In this document: in pieces, positions 8,551 to 16,164 of the stretch
Layout of the letters: each line of letters begins with the position of its first letter
Numbering within the stretch: the stretch's first letter is position 1
IMG/VR virus record: IMGVR_UViG_3300030060_005413
Coordinates: 1 to 39,617 of that record
DNA: 39,617 nucleotides
DNA from: a virus
Reading direction: 5' to 3' (one strand)
The notes under the pieces: model-generated
What the model saw: the letters and a program-made list of their open reading frames with translations, nothing else
The model's database searches: none
What the model was told of the DNA's origin: nothing
Translations under genes and position numbers: made by a program

Positions 8551-9150
8551 CTAACTATTTACAACTTGAAAAGTATCAACAGAAGAACTGACAACTGTGC
8601 TACCTACTAAAGTTTCTCCATAAATAATATTTATTGGAACACCTTGTTTTGAATTATTTAAAAGCCCTGTAAAGACATAACTGGGATCTTGTGGATCTTC
8701 TTGTCTGTCAAAATTTTGAGGCTTTGGATCTGGTGTAAATAAATCAGCTACACCACCAATTACCATGTTTACCCCTATTGATGAAATAGCACCACCAATA
8801 AGCGCACCTACTGTAGTGTTAAATACCGTAGCACCAAGTATTCCAGCGGCTGAAGCTGCAATAGCTGATCCGCCAAATACTGCACCGAGACCCAAAACAA
8901 TTCCAAATATTTCACCATGAACCACAGGAATTATTTTTATATCACTTTCAGTCTGCATATCTAATAAATCTTCAGTAATTCTTACATTACCAGCCATAAC
9001 ACAATATTCTTGTTCTTTTATATGTTCCAAAACACCTTTAAAATTATTAATTAAAAAACTAAAAGCTTCTTTAGGACTTTTTGCATTTATTTCAAATGTT
9101 GATTGTCCTATAAACTTTCTTAATCTGCCATAAATAGTTAATTTAATCAT
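8551..9150 (-). CDS. Tail assembly protein I-like, beta-grasp plus hydrophobic domain
   Basis: 199 aa. Residues 1-80 (MIKLTIYGRLRKFIG, SPKEAFSFLINNF, VVHGE) fit the ubiquitin-like beta-grasp domain of lambda gpI. Residues ~80-145 are a long Gly/Ala-rich hydrophobic region with two helical hairpins. The C-terminus contains QGVPINIIYGETLVGSTVVSS, a tail-tip motif. It overlaps the JAMM-domain gene by 8 bp, the classic lambda K-I pairing. Needed for assembly of the tail tip; the biochemical role of the beta-grasp part is not known. Confidence 0.85.
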   Translation of the reverse strand: MIKLTIYGRLRKFIGQSTFEINAKSPKEAFSFLINNFKGVLEHIKEQEYCVMAGNVRITEDLLDMQTESDIKIIPVVHGEIFGIVLGLGAVFGGSAIAASAAGILGATVFNTTVGALIGGAISSIGVNMVIGGVADLFTPDPKPQNFDRQEDPQDPSYVFTGLLNNSKQGVPINIIYGETLVGSTVVSSSVDTFQVVNS

Positions 9151-9490
9151 TTACCTCAGATGGATATACAACAATAATAGACTCTGTTTTAGGTTCAACA
9201 AGATAAAAAGGTAAATCATTAAACTTACAACTTATTTTATCAGTATGACTAAAAGCTAATTCACCGTCAGGGTGGCTATGTACGATACCAAGAACTTCAC
9301 CTTGATCTTCGCCATTTGCCCAATCAAGTGGATCTATAACAAATGACTTTTCTTTATATGTACCTGATATATTTTTACATTTCCAATAAGTTTCAATACC
9401 ATCTATATCAATTATTAATCCACAGGATTCCTCTTTATCACATTCTAAAGCGTGATTAAATGCGTCTGTAGCCCATGTATATTCTGTCAT
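9143..9490 (-). CDS. Tail tip assembly protein K-like, JAMM metallopeptidase domain only
   Basis: 115 aa. The JAMM motif is intact: Glu21 in ESCGLII, then His71-Ser-His73-Pro, Ser81 and Asp84 in HSHPDGELAFSHTD, the zinc ligands and catalytic residues of the family. Lambda gpK is about twice as long and carries a C-terminal NlpC/P60 peptidoglycan hydrolase domain. That domain is absent here: the frame stops at 115 aa and the next gene starts inside its end. It may process tail-tip proteins or the neighbouring beta-grasp protein, though no substrate is known for lambda-type JAMM domains. Confidence 0.85.
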   Translation of the reverse strand: MTEYTWATDAFNHALECDKEESCGLIIDIDGIETYWKCKNISGTYKEKSFVIDPLDWANGEDQGEVLGIVHSHPDGELAFSHTDKISCKFNDLPFYLVEPKTESIIVVYPSEVND

Positions 9491-10113
9491 TAAATAAATG
9501 TTCCAACAGCAGGAAACAAGTCTCTTGTGACTACTCTTTGAGGTATTAACCTATTCTCTAAGTCATGTGCAGCTGTAAGTTCAAATTGTACAACTGTTCT
9601 ATTTTCAACAGCTTTTCTATCAATCACAAATACTTCATCTCGTAATCTATCATTACTAGGAGTTCCAAAAGGATTTGAGCCGGATGTAAAATTTAAATTG
9701 TCAAGAGCAGAAGCCAAAGGCATTTTTCTAGTAAACTTTGCACCTATCAAATCATTATGTGGAGTTACTAAATTCACACTATTTAAAAAATCACTCATTG
9801 TTATAACTAAGCCTGTTGATAGATTTTGAACTATACCACCTAAATTAGAAAAAGTTAAAGTTGGTCTTGCAATTGTACCTGCGCCTTTTTTCTCAAAACC
9901 TTGCGTTCCTACAGCAACTCTTTGATAAGGATTACCACGGAAAATTATTTCACCAAAATTGTTTAAATTAGCACCAGCATGAAATCTATACACAGTAGGC
10001 AAACTTTGTGGATTTCCAGTAGCTATATGAATTCCTACTGTAAGCTCAAGTTCAAACAGTTCAATAATAGAACTTGGATTTATTTTATTTAGTTCAACAA
10101 AAGGAATTGCCAT
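9490..10113 (-). CDS. Minor tail protein L-like
   Basis: 207 aa. It contains FELELTVGIHIATGNPQSLPTVYRFHAG, QGFEKKGAGTIARPTLTFSN and GAKFTRKMPLASALD, matching the pattern of phage minor tail protein L (distal tail/hub region). It shares single-base stop/start overlaps with the genes on both sides. In lambda, L binds an iron-sulphur cluster through C-terminal cysteines. No cysteine is visible in this protein, so cluster binding is unlikely here. Confidence 0.8.
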   Translation of the reverse strand: MAIPFVELNKINPSSIIELFELELTVGIHIATGNPQSLPTVYRFHAGANLNNFGEIIFRGNPYQRVAVGTQGFEKKGAGTIARPTLTFSNLGGIVQNLSTGLVITMSDFLNSVNLVTPHNDLIGAKFTRKMPLASALDNLNFTSGSNPFGTPSNDRLRDEVFVIDRKAVENRTVVQFELTAAHDLENRLIPQRVVTRDLFPAVGTFI

Positions 10114-10454
10114 TATGCCTCGAATACCTCTCTAAAAACACAAGATAATCTAACTCTATTTAAAAATGGGATTAATCTTGGAAAAGAATCACAAACAAAT
10201 TTTCTAGAACTTGTTTCGCTTGGTAATGTGAAATCAAAAGATGCACCATCTGTTATTCTTGAATTTAAAAAACTAATAGCTGTATTAGCATCTGATTGAG
10301 ATAATTCAAAAACTAAATTTACAGATAAAGGATTTTGGTTCAATCCCATTGTTAAGCGTTGTTCAAACCCATCACCAAAAGAAATTACATTTACAGATGG
10401 TTTTGGGGTAATTCTTGTGTTATAAACTGGGTTTGCAATTGGAAATGTAGCCAT
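10113..10454 (-). CDS. Minor tail protein M-like
   Basis: 113 aa. It has the M-family layout: an N-terminal PVYNTRITPKPSVNVISFGDGFEQRL segment, a SLNQNP-like turn, and the C-terminal CVFREVFEA. The size matches lambda gpM (about 109 aa). It joins the tape measure gene and the L-like gene with one-base overlaps, supporting the distal tail hub role. Confidence comes from both the motif and the gene order. Confidence 0.8.
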   Translation of the reverse strand: MATFPIANPVYNTRITPKPSVNVISFGDGFEQRLTMGLNQNPLSVNLVFELSQSDANTAISFLNSRITDGASFDFTLPSETSSRKFVCDSFPRLIPFLNRVRLSCVFREVFEA

Positions 10455-12571
10455 TAATTTAATAAACCTCCAGATCTTTTTTGATTTATTATTTCAGCTT
10501 GTATTGCTGCTGCAAGCTGTTCTCCAAACTGATTAGCATTTGCATCATTACCTTGAACAGAAGTACCAGAGGCATCTACATTTACATTAATAGATACATT
10601 ACCTAAAGATGAATTTGGACTTATCATTCCAGAACTATTTGGTGTAAAAATTTCAGGTCCTTTTTCACCAACTATAAATGACTTACCTGCTTTAACTGCA
10701 CCTCCTGTTGCTCTTTTGCCAAATATTCCACCTAATAAACCACCTCCTTTTTCACCTCCAAAAATCGCATCACCTATTCCTGAGAAAACATTACTTAATG
10801 CTCTGTCAAGTAATTTATCTTTTAATCTATTTAAAACATTTGTCATAGCTTGACCAAATGTTTGTGTTCCGTTGATTGCTCCTTTAATATTTTCAACCAA
10901 ACCTTGCTCTAAAGTATCACCTAATTCTTTTCCAATACTGACGCTATCCTTTAATTTACTATTTAAAATATCTTGTTTATCAATCATAAATTCTTTATTT
11001 AAAAGTTCTAATTTCTGTGTTCTTAAAGTTTCATCTTCAATATTTAAAGCTTCTCTTATTTTATCTGTATGTTGAAACTGTAGGTCTAAAAGATCACGGT
11101 CAGTTTCATCCTCAGTTTGTTTTAACTGTATTCTTCTCTTAATTAACTTTATAGAATTAGCTGCTTCCTGACCTGCCTTTTCGTCAAATTTTCTTGGTTC
11201 AAGTGGTTTTTTAGTATTTTGATTTAAAAATGCAGTTAATTGGTCTTCTTTATTCATATCTTCAATATCTTTATCTGTAAAACCTTGTGCTTTTAATTGC
11301 TCTTCTCTTGTCATTTCTAAAAATTTTAATCTTTCTTTTAATTGAACTATTTGATCTTTATATTTTTGAGTGTTTGCAACTTCAGCGGCACCTAAACCTG
11401 TAACCATACTTGTACTTTCTTTTTCTTTTTTAATTTTTTCTTCTAATGCTTCAATTTGTTTGTTAATTGTTTCTTTTGAATCTGACTTTAAAACGTCATT
11501 AAATTCTTTTTGTGCTTTTTTATGCTTATTTACTTGATGAATAGCTAATCCTGTTGCTGCAACTAATGCTGCAAGTGCTATTGTAAATGGTCCGCCCATA
11601 ATTGCAGCACCTAATTTCACAGTAGCTATAAGTGTTTTTATCGTTCCTACAAATGCTTTGATAACTGGTATTGCAATTGTTAAAGTTGCAACTAAAGTTG
11701 TAGTCACACCTACAAATGTGATTATAGGCTCAGGTATCATTGCTACAACATCAACTAAGAGCGTTAAAACTTTGACTGTTTCCTTAGCTGTTGGTAAAAA
11801 GGCTTTACCGACAGCAATCTCTAAATCTTCAACTGCATTTCTAAAATCTTTGAAAACTTGAGTTGGATCATTTTCAAGTAATTTCTTTAATTGAGCCCCT
11901 CCATCATTACCAATTTTTGCCAAAGCTCGTAAAACTACCTCACTCGTTAGCTTTCCCTCAGCAGCAAATTGTTTCAAACCTCCAACTGTTGTATTAAGTT
12001 CAGCAGCGATAGGTGCAAGTAAAGTTGGTACTTGTTCTGCAATACTTCTAAATTCATCACCTTGTAATCTTCCACTGCCAAGTGCTTGAGCTAACTGCCT
12101 AAAAGCATTAGACGCTTCAATTGTTGAAGCACCTGCTAATTTTGCTGCGGTGTTAAATCCAAAAAATGTAGTTTTAATATCTTCAACACCAACATTTAAA
12201 GGTGCAAGTCGGGCAGTAATATTTGTAATACCTTCGAGTGCTTCTGTTGAACTTAATCCAAATGTTTTTTGAGCTTCAGAAGCAATATCTAAAGACCTTT
12301 TAAAAGTACCACTTTGTTCAGTTAATAATTTTAATCTAACTTCTAATTTTTCAAAATTTGCAGCAGTAGATATTGCTCTTCTACCAAATTCAGCTAATCC
12401 AACACCTGCTATTATTTTTCCTAAATTATTAAATTTTGTTGTTAAACCTTTATTTCTTTTCTCTAATACATTAAAAGTTCTGCCTAATCTTTTTCCACCA
12501 TCATTTATTTTCTTTAAAGCATTAATCGCTTTAGCTGCATTAACATCTATAAATACACTTGCTATTGCCAT
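10454..12571 (-). CDS. Tape measure protein (H-like)
   Basis: 705 aa. The N-terminal part has the phage tape measure domain: LGRTFNVLEKRNKGL, the helical run NFEKLEVRLKLLTEQSG, and QLAQALGSGRLQGDEFRSIAEQVP, characteristic of TIGR02675-type tape measure proteins. Residues ~275-350 hold hydrophobic helices (VDVVAMIPEPIITFVGVTTT and following) that could insert in the inner membrane during DNA entry. The rest is coiled coil, ending in ATGGAVKAGKSFIVGEKGPEIFTP, a common tape-measure C-terminal motif. At about 1.5 Angstrom per residue it would fit a tail somewhat over 100 nm; this is a rule of thumb. Confidence 0.92.
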   Translation of the reverse strand: MAIASVFIDVNAAKAINALKKINDGGKRLGRTFNVLEKRNKGLTTKFNNLGKIIAGVGLAEFGRRAISTAANFEKLEVRLKLLTEQSGTFKRSLDIASEAQKTFGLSSTEALEGITNITARLAPLNVGVEDIKTTFFGFNTAAKLAGASTIEASNAFRQLAQALGSGRLQGDEFRSIAEQVPTLLAPIAAELNTTVGGLKQFAAEGKLTSEVVLRALAKIGNDGGAQLKKLLENDPTQVFKDFRNAVEDLEIAVGKAFLPTAKETVKVLTLLVDVVAMIPEPIITFVGVTTTLVATLTIAIPVIKAFVGTIKTLIATVKLGAAIMGGPFTIALAALVAATGLAIHQVNKHKKAQKEFNDVLKSDSKETINKQIEALEEKIKKEKESTSMVTGLGAAEVANTQKYKDQIVQLKERLKFLEMTREEQLKAQGFTDKDIEDMNKEDQLTAFLNQNTKKPLEPRKFDEKAGQEAANSIKLIKRRIQLKQTEDETDRDLLDLQFQHTDKIREALNIEDETLRTQKLELLNKEFMIDKQDILNSKLKDSVSIGKELGDTLEQGLVENIKGAINGTQTFGQAMTNVLNRLKDKLLDRALSNVFSGIGDAIFGGEKGGGLLGGIFGKRATGGAVKAGKSFIVGEKGPEIFTPNSSGMISPNSSLGNVSINVNVDASGTSVQGNDANANQFGEQLAAAIQAEIINQKRSGGLLN

Positions 12572-12612
12572 TAAACTTTTTTTCTTAGTTTACCTTTAAT
12601 TTAACCATAAAT

Positions 12613-12774
12613 CTATTTTGATTTTTCTGCTCTTACTTCGTAAAAAGCAGCAAAATAAATAAGCTCATCATCTGACAATTCAGATCTTAATTTACTTACA
12701 GTCATACCCAATTCTGTTGCTAGGAAAAATTCAAAATAAAGCCAATTATCCCCCTCTATTCTTCCTTTGCTTCT
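12613..12774 (-). CDS. T-like C-terminal extension of the tail chaperone (probable -1 frameshift product)
   Basis: This is the -1 frame relative to the gene at 12756-13109. It opens after a TGA at 12777-12775 and has no ATG, GTG or TTG before the conserved part. It encodes KGRIEGDNWLYFEFFLATELG followed by MTVSKLRSELSDDELIYFAAFYE, matching the minor tail protein T family, whose lambda member is made only as the G-T fusion. The two frames overlap at 12758-12774, where a -1 slip on AGCAAAGG or AAGGA could join them. Such fusions chaperone the tape measure before tube assembly. The frameshift is inferred. Confidence 0.75.
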   Translation of the reverse strand, partial: RSKGRIEGDNWLYFEFFLATELGMTVSKLRSELSDDELIYFAAFYEVRAEKSK

Positions 12775-13109
12775 TCAATCGAATTAATACTTGCTTCAAA
12801 TAGAAATAACTCTAAATCATTTAAAACTTTTTCTGGAAGTTCACGTTTTAATCTTACAGCATCACCTGACCCAAAAGCAGGTGTGCCATCTTCAAGTTCA
12901 GCTTTTTGACAAAGCATTTGAGTTGACATTTTTAAAGCATCTTCACCTGCTAATGCTTGCACCGCTAATCTGTCAGATCTTGTAATAGGTTTGAAGTAAA
13001 GATCACAAAGGAACTTTCCATTTTCATCATTAACAGTAAACTTTCTTCTTTGTGAAAGATCAAAAGCACCAGTTAATAAATCAATAGTGCGAGATTTTGC
13101 TGCGGTCAT
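12756..13109 (-). CDS. Tail assembly chaperone (G-like)
   Basis: 117 aa. It lies between tail tube and tape measure, the fixed site of siphovirus tail chaperones. The sequence DLLTGAFDLSQRRKFTVNDENGKFLCDLYFKPITRSDRL fits phage tail assembly chaperone proteins, and the C-terminus is acidic (SIEEAKEE). Its stop at 12756-12758 lies inside a longer -1 frame coding for a T-like domain, so a fraction of ribosomes probably make a G-T fusion. Confidence 0.8.
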   Translation of the reverse strand: MTAAKSRTIDLLTGAFDLSQRRKFTVNDENGKFLCDLYFKPITRSDRLAVQALAGEDALKMSTQMLCQKAELEDGTPAFGSGDAVRLKRELPEKVLNDLELFLFEASINSIEEAKEE

Positions 13110-13112
13110 AAA

Positions 13113-13523
13113 TTAAATAGCAATAGTTACAGGTCCACTTACCTGAAAGTTTACAGTTTGGGTTGTAAGTTCGCCAACTGTTGATGATGCGCCAGTTCCT
13201 GTAACAACAGCATTAAAAGAATATTTTTTACCTGATTTTAAAAACAAATTAAATGAAGCATCTGCACCATCAAGTGTTGTATTTACGTCCGTTAAAAGTT
13301 CAGCAGCAGCATCACCAGTAGCCTCAGTATATTGAACTTCAACTGATCCTGTAGCAGTTTTAAGTCCGCCTGCAAATGTTCTTGCAGTAGCGCCATGAGC
13401 AGTTGTTTCTACAACATCCTTAACCATATCCAATGACCATGATGTAGTGCCGACAACAGCACTTACAGAACCAGATCCGTTGTCAAACTCACAAGAGCCC
13501 TCTTCACCTCTTACTACAGCCAT
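13113..13523 (-). CDS. Major tail tube protein
   Basis: 136 aa. It is small, beta-rich and Gly/Ala/Thr-rich: SWSLDMVKDVVETTAHGATARTFAGGLKTATGSVEV is the signature of phage tail tube proteins of the V-like fold. It ends with TQTVNFQVSGPVTIAI. Position directly upstream of the tail chaperone and tape measure supports the call. It polymerises into the hexameric tail tube. Confidence 0.88.
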   Translation of the reverse strand: MAVVRGEEGSCEFDNGSGSVSAVVGTTSWSLDMVKDVVETTAHGATARTFAGGLKTATGSVEVQYTEATGDAAAELLTDVNTTLDGADASFNLFLKSGKKYSFNAVVTGTGASSTVGELTTQTVNFQVSGPVTIAI

Positions 13524-13550
13524 AATAAAAAAATAATATTTAAAATTATA

Positions 13551-13691
13551 TTAGCCTTTTTTATTCTTTTTTTCTAGTTTTTTGCGTTTTAAAGCAGAAT
13601 CACATCTACCATCCCAATAATTAACATTTCTTACTCCTTTTATTTGTTCAAGAATTTCAAAATGTTCTTCAGTAAAATCTTCTGGTTTCAT
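13551..13691 (-). CDS. Small hypothetical protein between tail terminator and tail tube genes
   Basis: 46 aa: starts MKPEDFTEEHFEILEQIKG, contains NYWDGRCDS, and ends in a Lys-rich tail. The ATG overlaps the upstream stop by 4 bp (ATGA). It is otherwise too short to be distinctive, but frame, spacing and codon composition match the operon. No function can be assigned. Confidence 0.6.
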   Translation of the reverse strand: MKPEDFTEEHFEILEQIKGVRNVNYWDGRCDSALKRKKLEKKNKKG

Positions 13692-14113
13692 AACTCCTCA
13701 AATACTTGAAAATCTATAGTCATTCTACTCTGAAGATAACCTTCGGGACTACTATTTTGTAACACTGCAGGTCCGTTTGGTGCTTCGTAGAAAACACCAT
13801 CTTGATCTATTCTGTTAAATAAATTTCTTAATCTTGTAGCAACATTTAAACTTGCACCAATACCAACCCCATCTTTTGTGAAAATATTCAAAGTTAATTG
13901 ACCTTTAATTATATTTGATTTTTTAGGATTACTTACAAAATCTATATATTCGCTTTGTGTAAATTCAATTTCGGACAGAATAAAAGTATCATCAGTTAAT
14001 GGTTTAAAAGGAATATTATTAAAAACAACAGGAATAGGAGGTGTTTTTCGTAGTTCACCAAACAACCTGCCTTCTATATTTGTTCTGATTGTGTTTAAAT
14101 CAACTGCACTCAT
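13688..14113 (-). CDS. Tail terminator-like protein (DUF4128/U-like)
   Basis: 141 aa. Located between the neck proteins and the tail tube. It begins with a helical segment (DLNTIRTNIEGRLFGEL), then a beta-alpha-beta layout with a SEIEFTQSEYIDF strand, a KGQLTLNIFTKDGVGIGASLNVATRLRNLFN block typical of DUF4128-type tail terminators, and a final beta strand (SRMTIDFQVFEEL). Probably forms the ring that ends the tail and joins it to the head. Confidence 0.7.
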   Translation of the reverse strand: MSAVDLNTIRTNIEGRLFGELRKTPPIPVVFNNIPFKPLTDDTFILSEIEFTQSEYIDFVSNPKKSNIIKGQLTLNIFTKDGVGIGASLNVATRLRNLFNRIDQDGVFYEAPNGPAVLQNSSPEGYLQSRMTIDFQVFEEL

Positions 14114-14550
14114 TTTTCTTTAGGCTTGGCTTTTTTTACAAGATCAGCGACTGCTCTAACTTGTGCGTCAGGCCAACCCGCTTTTTTATCTTGTCTTGAT
14201 CTAAACGAACCACCCCAAGAAGGTGGTAGGTTCGTTCCGTATGTTATTGCTTCAGCATAAGGCATTGTATTTATAAGACTGTAAATATTTCCAGCTTTTT
14301 CTTTTTGATAATTATTTCTTATTGCAGGTAATGCAGATCTTGAAACTAACTTTTCTTTTTGAAAAGGACCAAAAGCTATTGGTGCAGATTTTGAGTTTTG
14401 TGATATTGTCCAATTACCTCTAAATCTACCAGTATCTACAGGTGACGCTTCTTTTAATCGAGCATCAAGTTCAATGACTGCAAATCTAAGAACTTTGTCA
14501 AACTGTTCTTCACTAAATTTTCCAATATCACCAATTTTAATTCTTCTCAT
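14110..14550 (-). CDS. HK97 gp10-like neck/tail completion protein
   Basis: 146 aa. ASPVDTGRFRGNWTIS at about residues 35-50 is the hallmark of the HK97 gp10-like family (PVDTGRLR-x-SW). INTMPYAEAITYGTNLPP further on matches the Y-A-x-x-xEYG block. The C-terminus is Lys-rich. It overlaps both neighbours by 4 bp in the head-tail connector block and likely forms part of the neck or tail completion complex. Confidence 0.8.
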   Translation of the reverse strand: MRRIKIGDIGKFSEEQFDKVLRFAVIELDARLKEASPVDTGRFRGNWTISQNSKSAPIAFGPFQKEKLVSRSALPAIRNNYQKEKAGNIYSLINTMPYAEAITYGTNLPPSWGGSFRSRQDKKAGWPDAQVRAVADLVKKAKPKEK

Positions 14551-14903
14551 GCTCTTAAAAATAACTCGTAATTAACATCTTCCCCATTAACCATGCTTTT
14601 ATTAACAGATAGTATTGTATAAACAATACCTGCTATTTTTATTCTGTCTTGAGGTGTCGGCTCAAATGTAATATCATCTCTTGATATTATTAATTTTTTA
14701 TCTGTTTGCTGAATCAACTCATTAACTTCTTGTCTTTTTAAATCTTCAAGAAAACCTTTAATTGTAGTTTCAGTTATTGATTCACTTATAGTACCTGTAT
14801 CCCTATTGTAAATACCATTCTGAATTTTCTGATAAGTAACATCACCGCCAAACGCTTTTACAATGTTACTTGATGCTGTTCTAAAACCTTTAAATTGTGT
14901 CAT
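14547..14903 (-). CDS. Head-tail connector/stopper-like protein
   Basis: 118 aa. The order (adaptor, stopper, gp10-like, terminator) places this as the head closure or stopper protein. It has a beta-barrel-like pattern with DRIKIAGIVYTILSVNKSMVNGEDVNYELFLRA at the C-terminus, which resembles the closing strands of stopper-like proteins. The call relies mainly on position, size and the C-terminal strands. Confidence 0.6.
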   Translation of the reverse strand: MTQFKGFRTASSNIVKAFGGDVTYQKIQNGIYNRDTGTISESITETTIKGFLEDLKRQEVNELIQQTDKKLIISRDDITFEPTPQDRIKIAGIVYTILSVNKSMVNGEDVNYELFLRA

Positions 14904-15124
14904 TAGCGAGAATAAGCAATAACAGAACCACTTGTTAATTTAATGCTTAAAACGTCTAGTTCTATTGCTACGTTTTTACCTAAATTAACACTAGATAAAG
15001 TTCCTGTAATTACATCAGAAGTTAAAGTATGAATGACAGTATCTTCAAGTGCCACAATTTTTGCGAATTTACCAGAATGAACTGAAGTTCCTGTAAGAAT
15101 TTTTGCTGTTGTAAAGATGTCCAT
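14903..15124 (-). CDS. Small beta-rich structural protein, possibly spike or decoration
   Basis: 73 aa, almost all beta strand, with KIVALEDTVIHTLTSDVITG and a final LTSGSVIAYSR. Small proteins with the pattern ending in SGxVIAY occur in marine phage head-tail regions, as I recall them. It sits between the adaptor and stopper genes with one-base overlap and 3-bp spacing. No established function. Confidence 0.6.
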   Translation of the reverse strand: MDIFTTAKILTGTSVHSGKFAKIVALEDTVIHTLTSDVITGTLSSVNLGKNVAIELDVLSIKLTSGSVIAYSR

Positions 15125-15127
15125 AAG

Positions 15128-15688
15128 TTAGCTCCTTTTAATTGCTATGTTACCAGTACTGCTGATTCTTAGACCAGTAAAAAATCTTTCAAATAAAGGC
15201 GGAACCCTATCTGCACCAACAGCACCAAAGAAATTTGGCTTTGCTTCAAGACTACCAAGTTTTACTTCTTTGTAGTCTTCAAGCCCACTTAATGCTAATC
15301 CGTTTTTATTATTATTCAAATATGTTGCCAAAATAACTTGTGCTTCTTTTACTTCGGGAGGAACTTCTGTCGCTGTATAGTAATCAGTTGTTACTCGAAA
15401 TGGAAAGCCTATTGAATATGTATTAATATAATGATCTGGCTTGCGTACACCGACTCTTGGCCATTGTAATGCTTGGGTATTAGTTGCTCTTGCACCTAAA
15501 AATCTTTCTCTATCAATTCTTTTAACTGCAGTTACAAGTGCTCTGTTTTTTTGGTCAGTTGTTGCACTTGACCAAGCAGTAACATCATCATCTTCTACAT
15601 AACCATCAATCAGATCTTGAGCTTCCTGTAACGTCAAGTAACTGTTGGCTATGTTGCTGCCTACTGTCGTGTGTAATGTTATTGCCAT
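15128..15688 (-). CDS. Head-tail adaptor, DnaT-like family
   Basis: 186 aa. The start ITLHTTVGSNIANSYLTLQEAQDLID (with SxYLTLxEA), then LVTAVKRIDRERFLG and LQWPRVGVRKPD, match the family named DnaT-like in phage genomes. These proteins have the helical head-tail adaptor fold (gp6/gp15-like). The gene is first in the connector block after the capsid genes. The DnaT name reflects sequence similarity only and does not imply primosome function. The start ATG is preceded by a poly-A tract with no clear Shine-Dalgarno sequence. Confidence 0.75.
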   Translation of the reverse strand: MAITLHTTVGSNIANSYLTLQEAQDLIDGYVEDDDVTAWSSATTDQKNRALVTAVKRIDRERFLGARATNTQALQWPRVGVRKPDHYINTYSIGFPFRVTTDYYTATEVPPEVKEAQVILATYLNNNKNGLALSGLEDYKEVKLGSLEAKPNFFGAVGADRVPPLFERFFTGLRISSTGNIAIKRS

Positions 15689-15785
15689 TTTTTTTGTTTT
15701 TTCTTTTTGTTTTTTTGACAGGAGAAGTGGCTGATTTTATTTCAGCCACTTGTTCTCTTGCTCGCTTAAAAGCAAATAAACCCAT
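15606..15785 (-). CDS. Small basic protein overlapping the adaptor gene start
   Basis: 59 aa: MGLFAFKRAREQVAEIKSA, then a Lys-rich stretch, then a polar tail. The ATG at 15785 overlaps the stop of the decoration-protein gene (TAATG), which favours coupled translation. Its last 83 bp overlap the adaptor gene in another frame, so the C-terminal tail may be incidental. The A-runs at 15694-15710 could also allow slippage. Similar short MGLFxFKRARE proteins are familiar to me from marine phages, but I cannot name a family. Confidence 0.45.
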   Translation of the reverse strand: MGLFAFKRAREQVAEIKSATSPVKKTKRKNKKNGNNITHDSRQQHSQQLLDVTGSSRSD

Positions 15786-16162
15786 TATTTTCTGAATGCA
15801 GAAACAGTTGTACTGCTTGTGACTCTAAAAATAAAAGATCCAGATGTTGCTGCTGCTACATCTGCATCACCAACTATTGTTACGTTTGAACCTGCGGTCA
15901 AAGTAAACTTGTGAGTTGATGCTGCTTTATTAACAATAGTCAGTTCAAAAGTTTGACCAACTTTGTTTTGAACACCTAATGCTGTCAGAATTTCCGCAGC
16001 AGTTGGTGTAGTGACAGTTCTGTTACCAGTAGGTGTACCATCAACTATGCCTTCAATTAATTCAGCAGTTGTTAAGGAATGAGCACCATTTTCTGTCTTG
16101 ATAACTTTGGTCTTTGTTAATTGACCAAAATTAGGATTTTGAAGTTCAAATAAACTTGCCAT
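15785..16162 (-). CDS. Capsid decoration-like protein
   Basis: 125 aa. Placed directly after the major capsid gene in the transcription order (2 bp apart). It has a polar N-terminal arm, then GVQNKVGQTFELTIVNKAASTHKFTLTAGSNVTIVG, a beta-sandwich pattern seen in phage decoration proteins. Likely stabilises the expanded capsid. The assignment is from context and composition. Confidence 0.65.
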   Translation of the reverse strand: MASLFELQNPNFGQLTKTKVIKTENGAHSLTTAELIEGIVDGTPTGNRTVTTPTAAEILTALGVQNKVGQTFELTIVNKAASTHKFTLTAGSNVTIVGDADVAAATSGSFIFRVTSSTTVSAFRK

Positions 16163-16164
16163 AA

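Noticed and set aside
12613-12774. Separate T gene with own start codon
   Set aside because: No ATG, GTG or TTG exists before the conserved domain after the preceding stop; the first ATG lies inside the domain.
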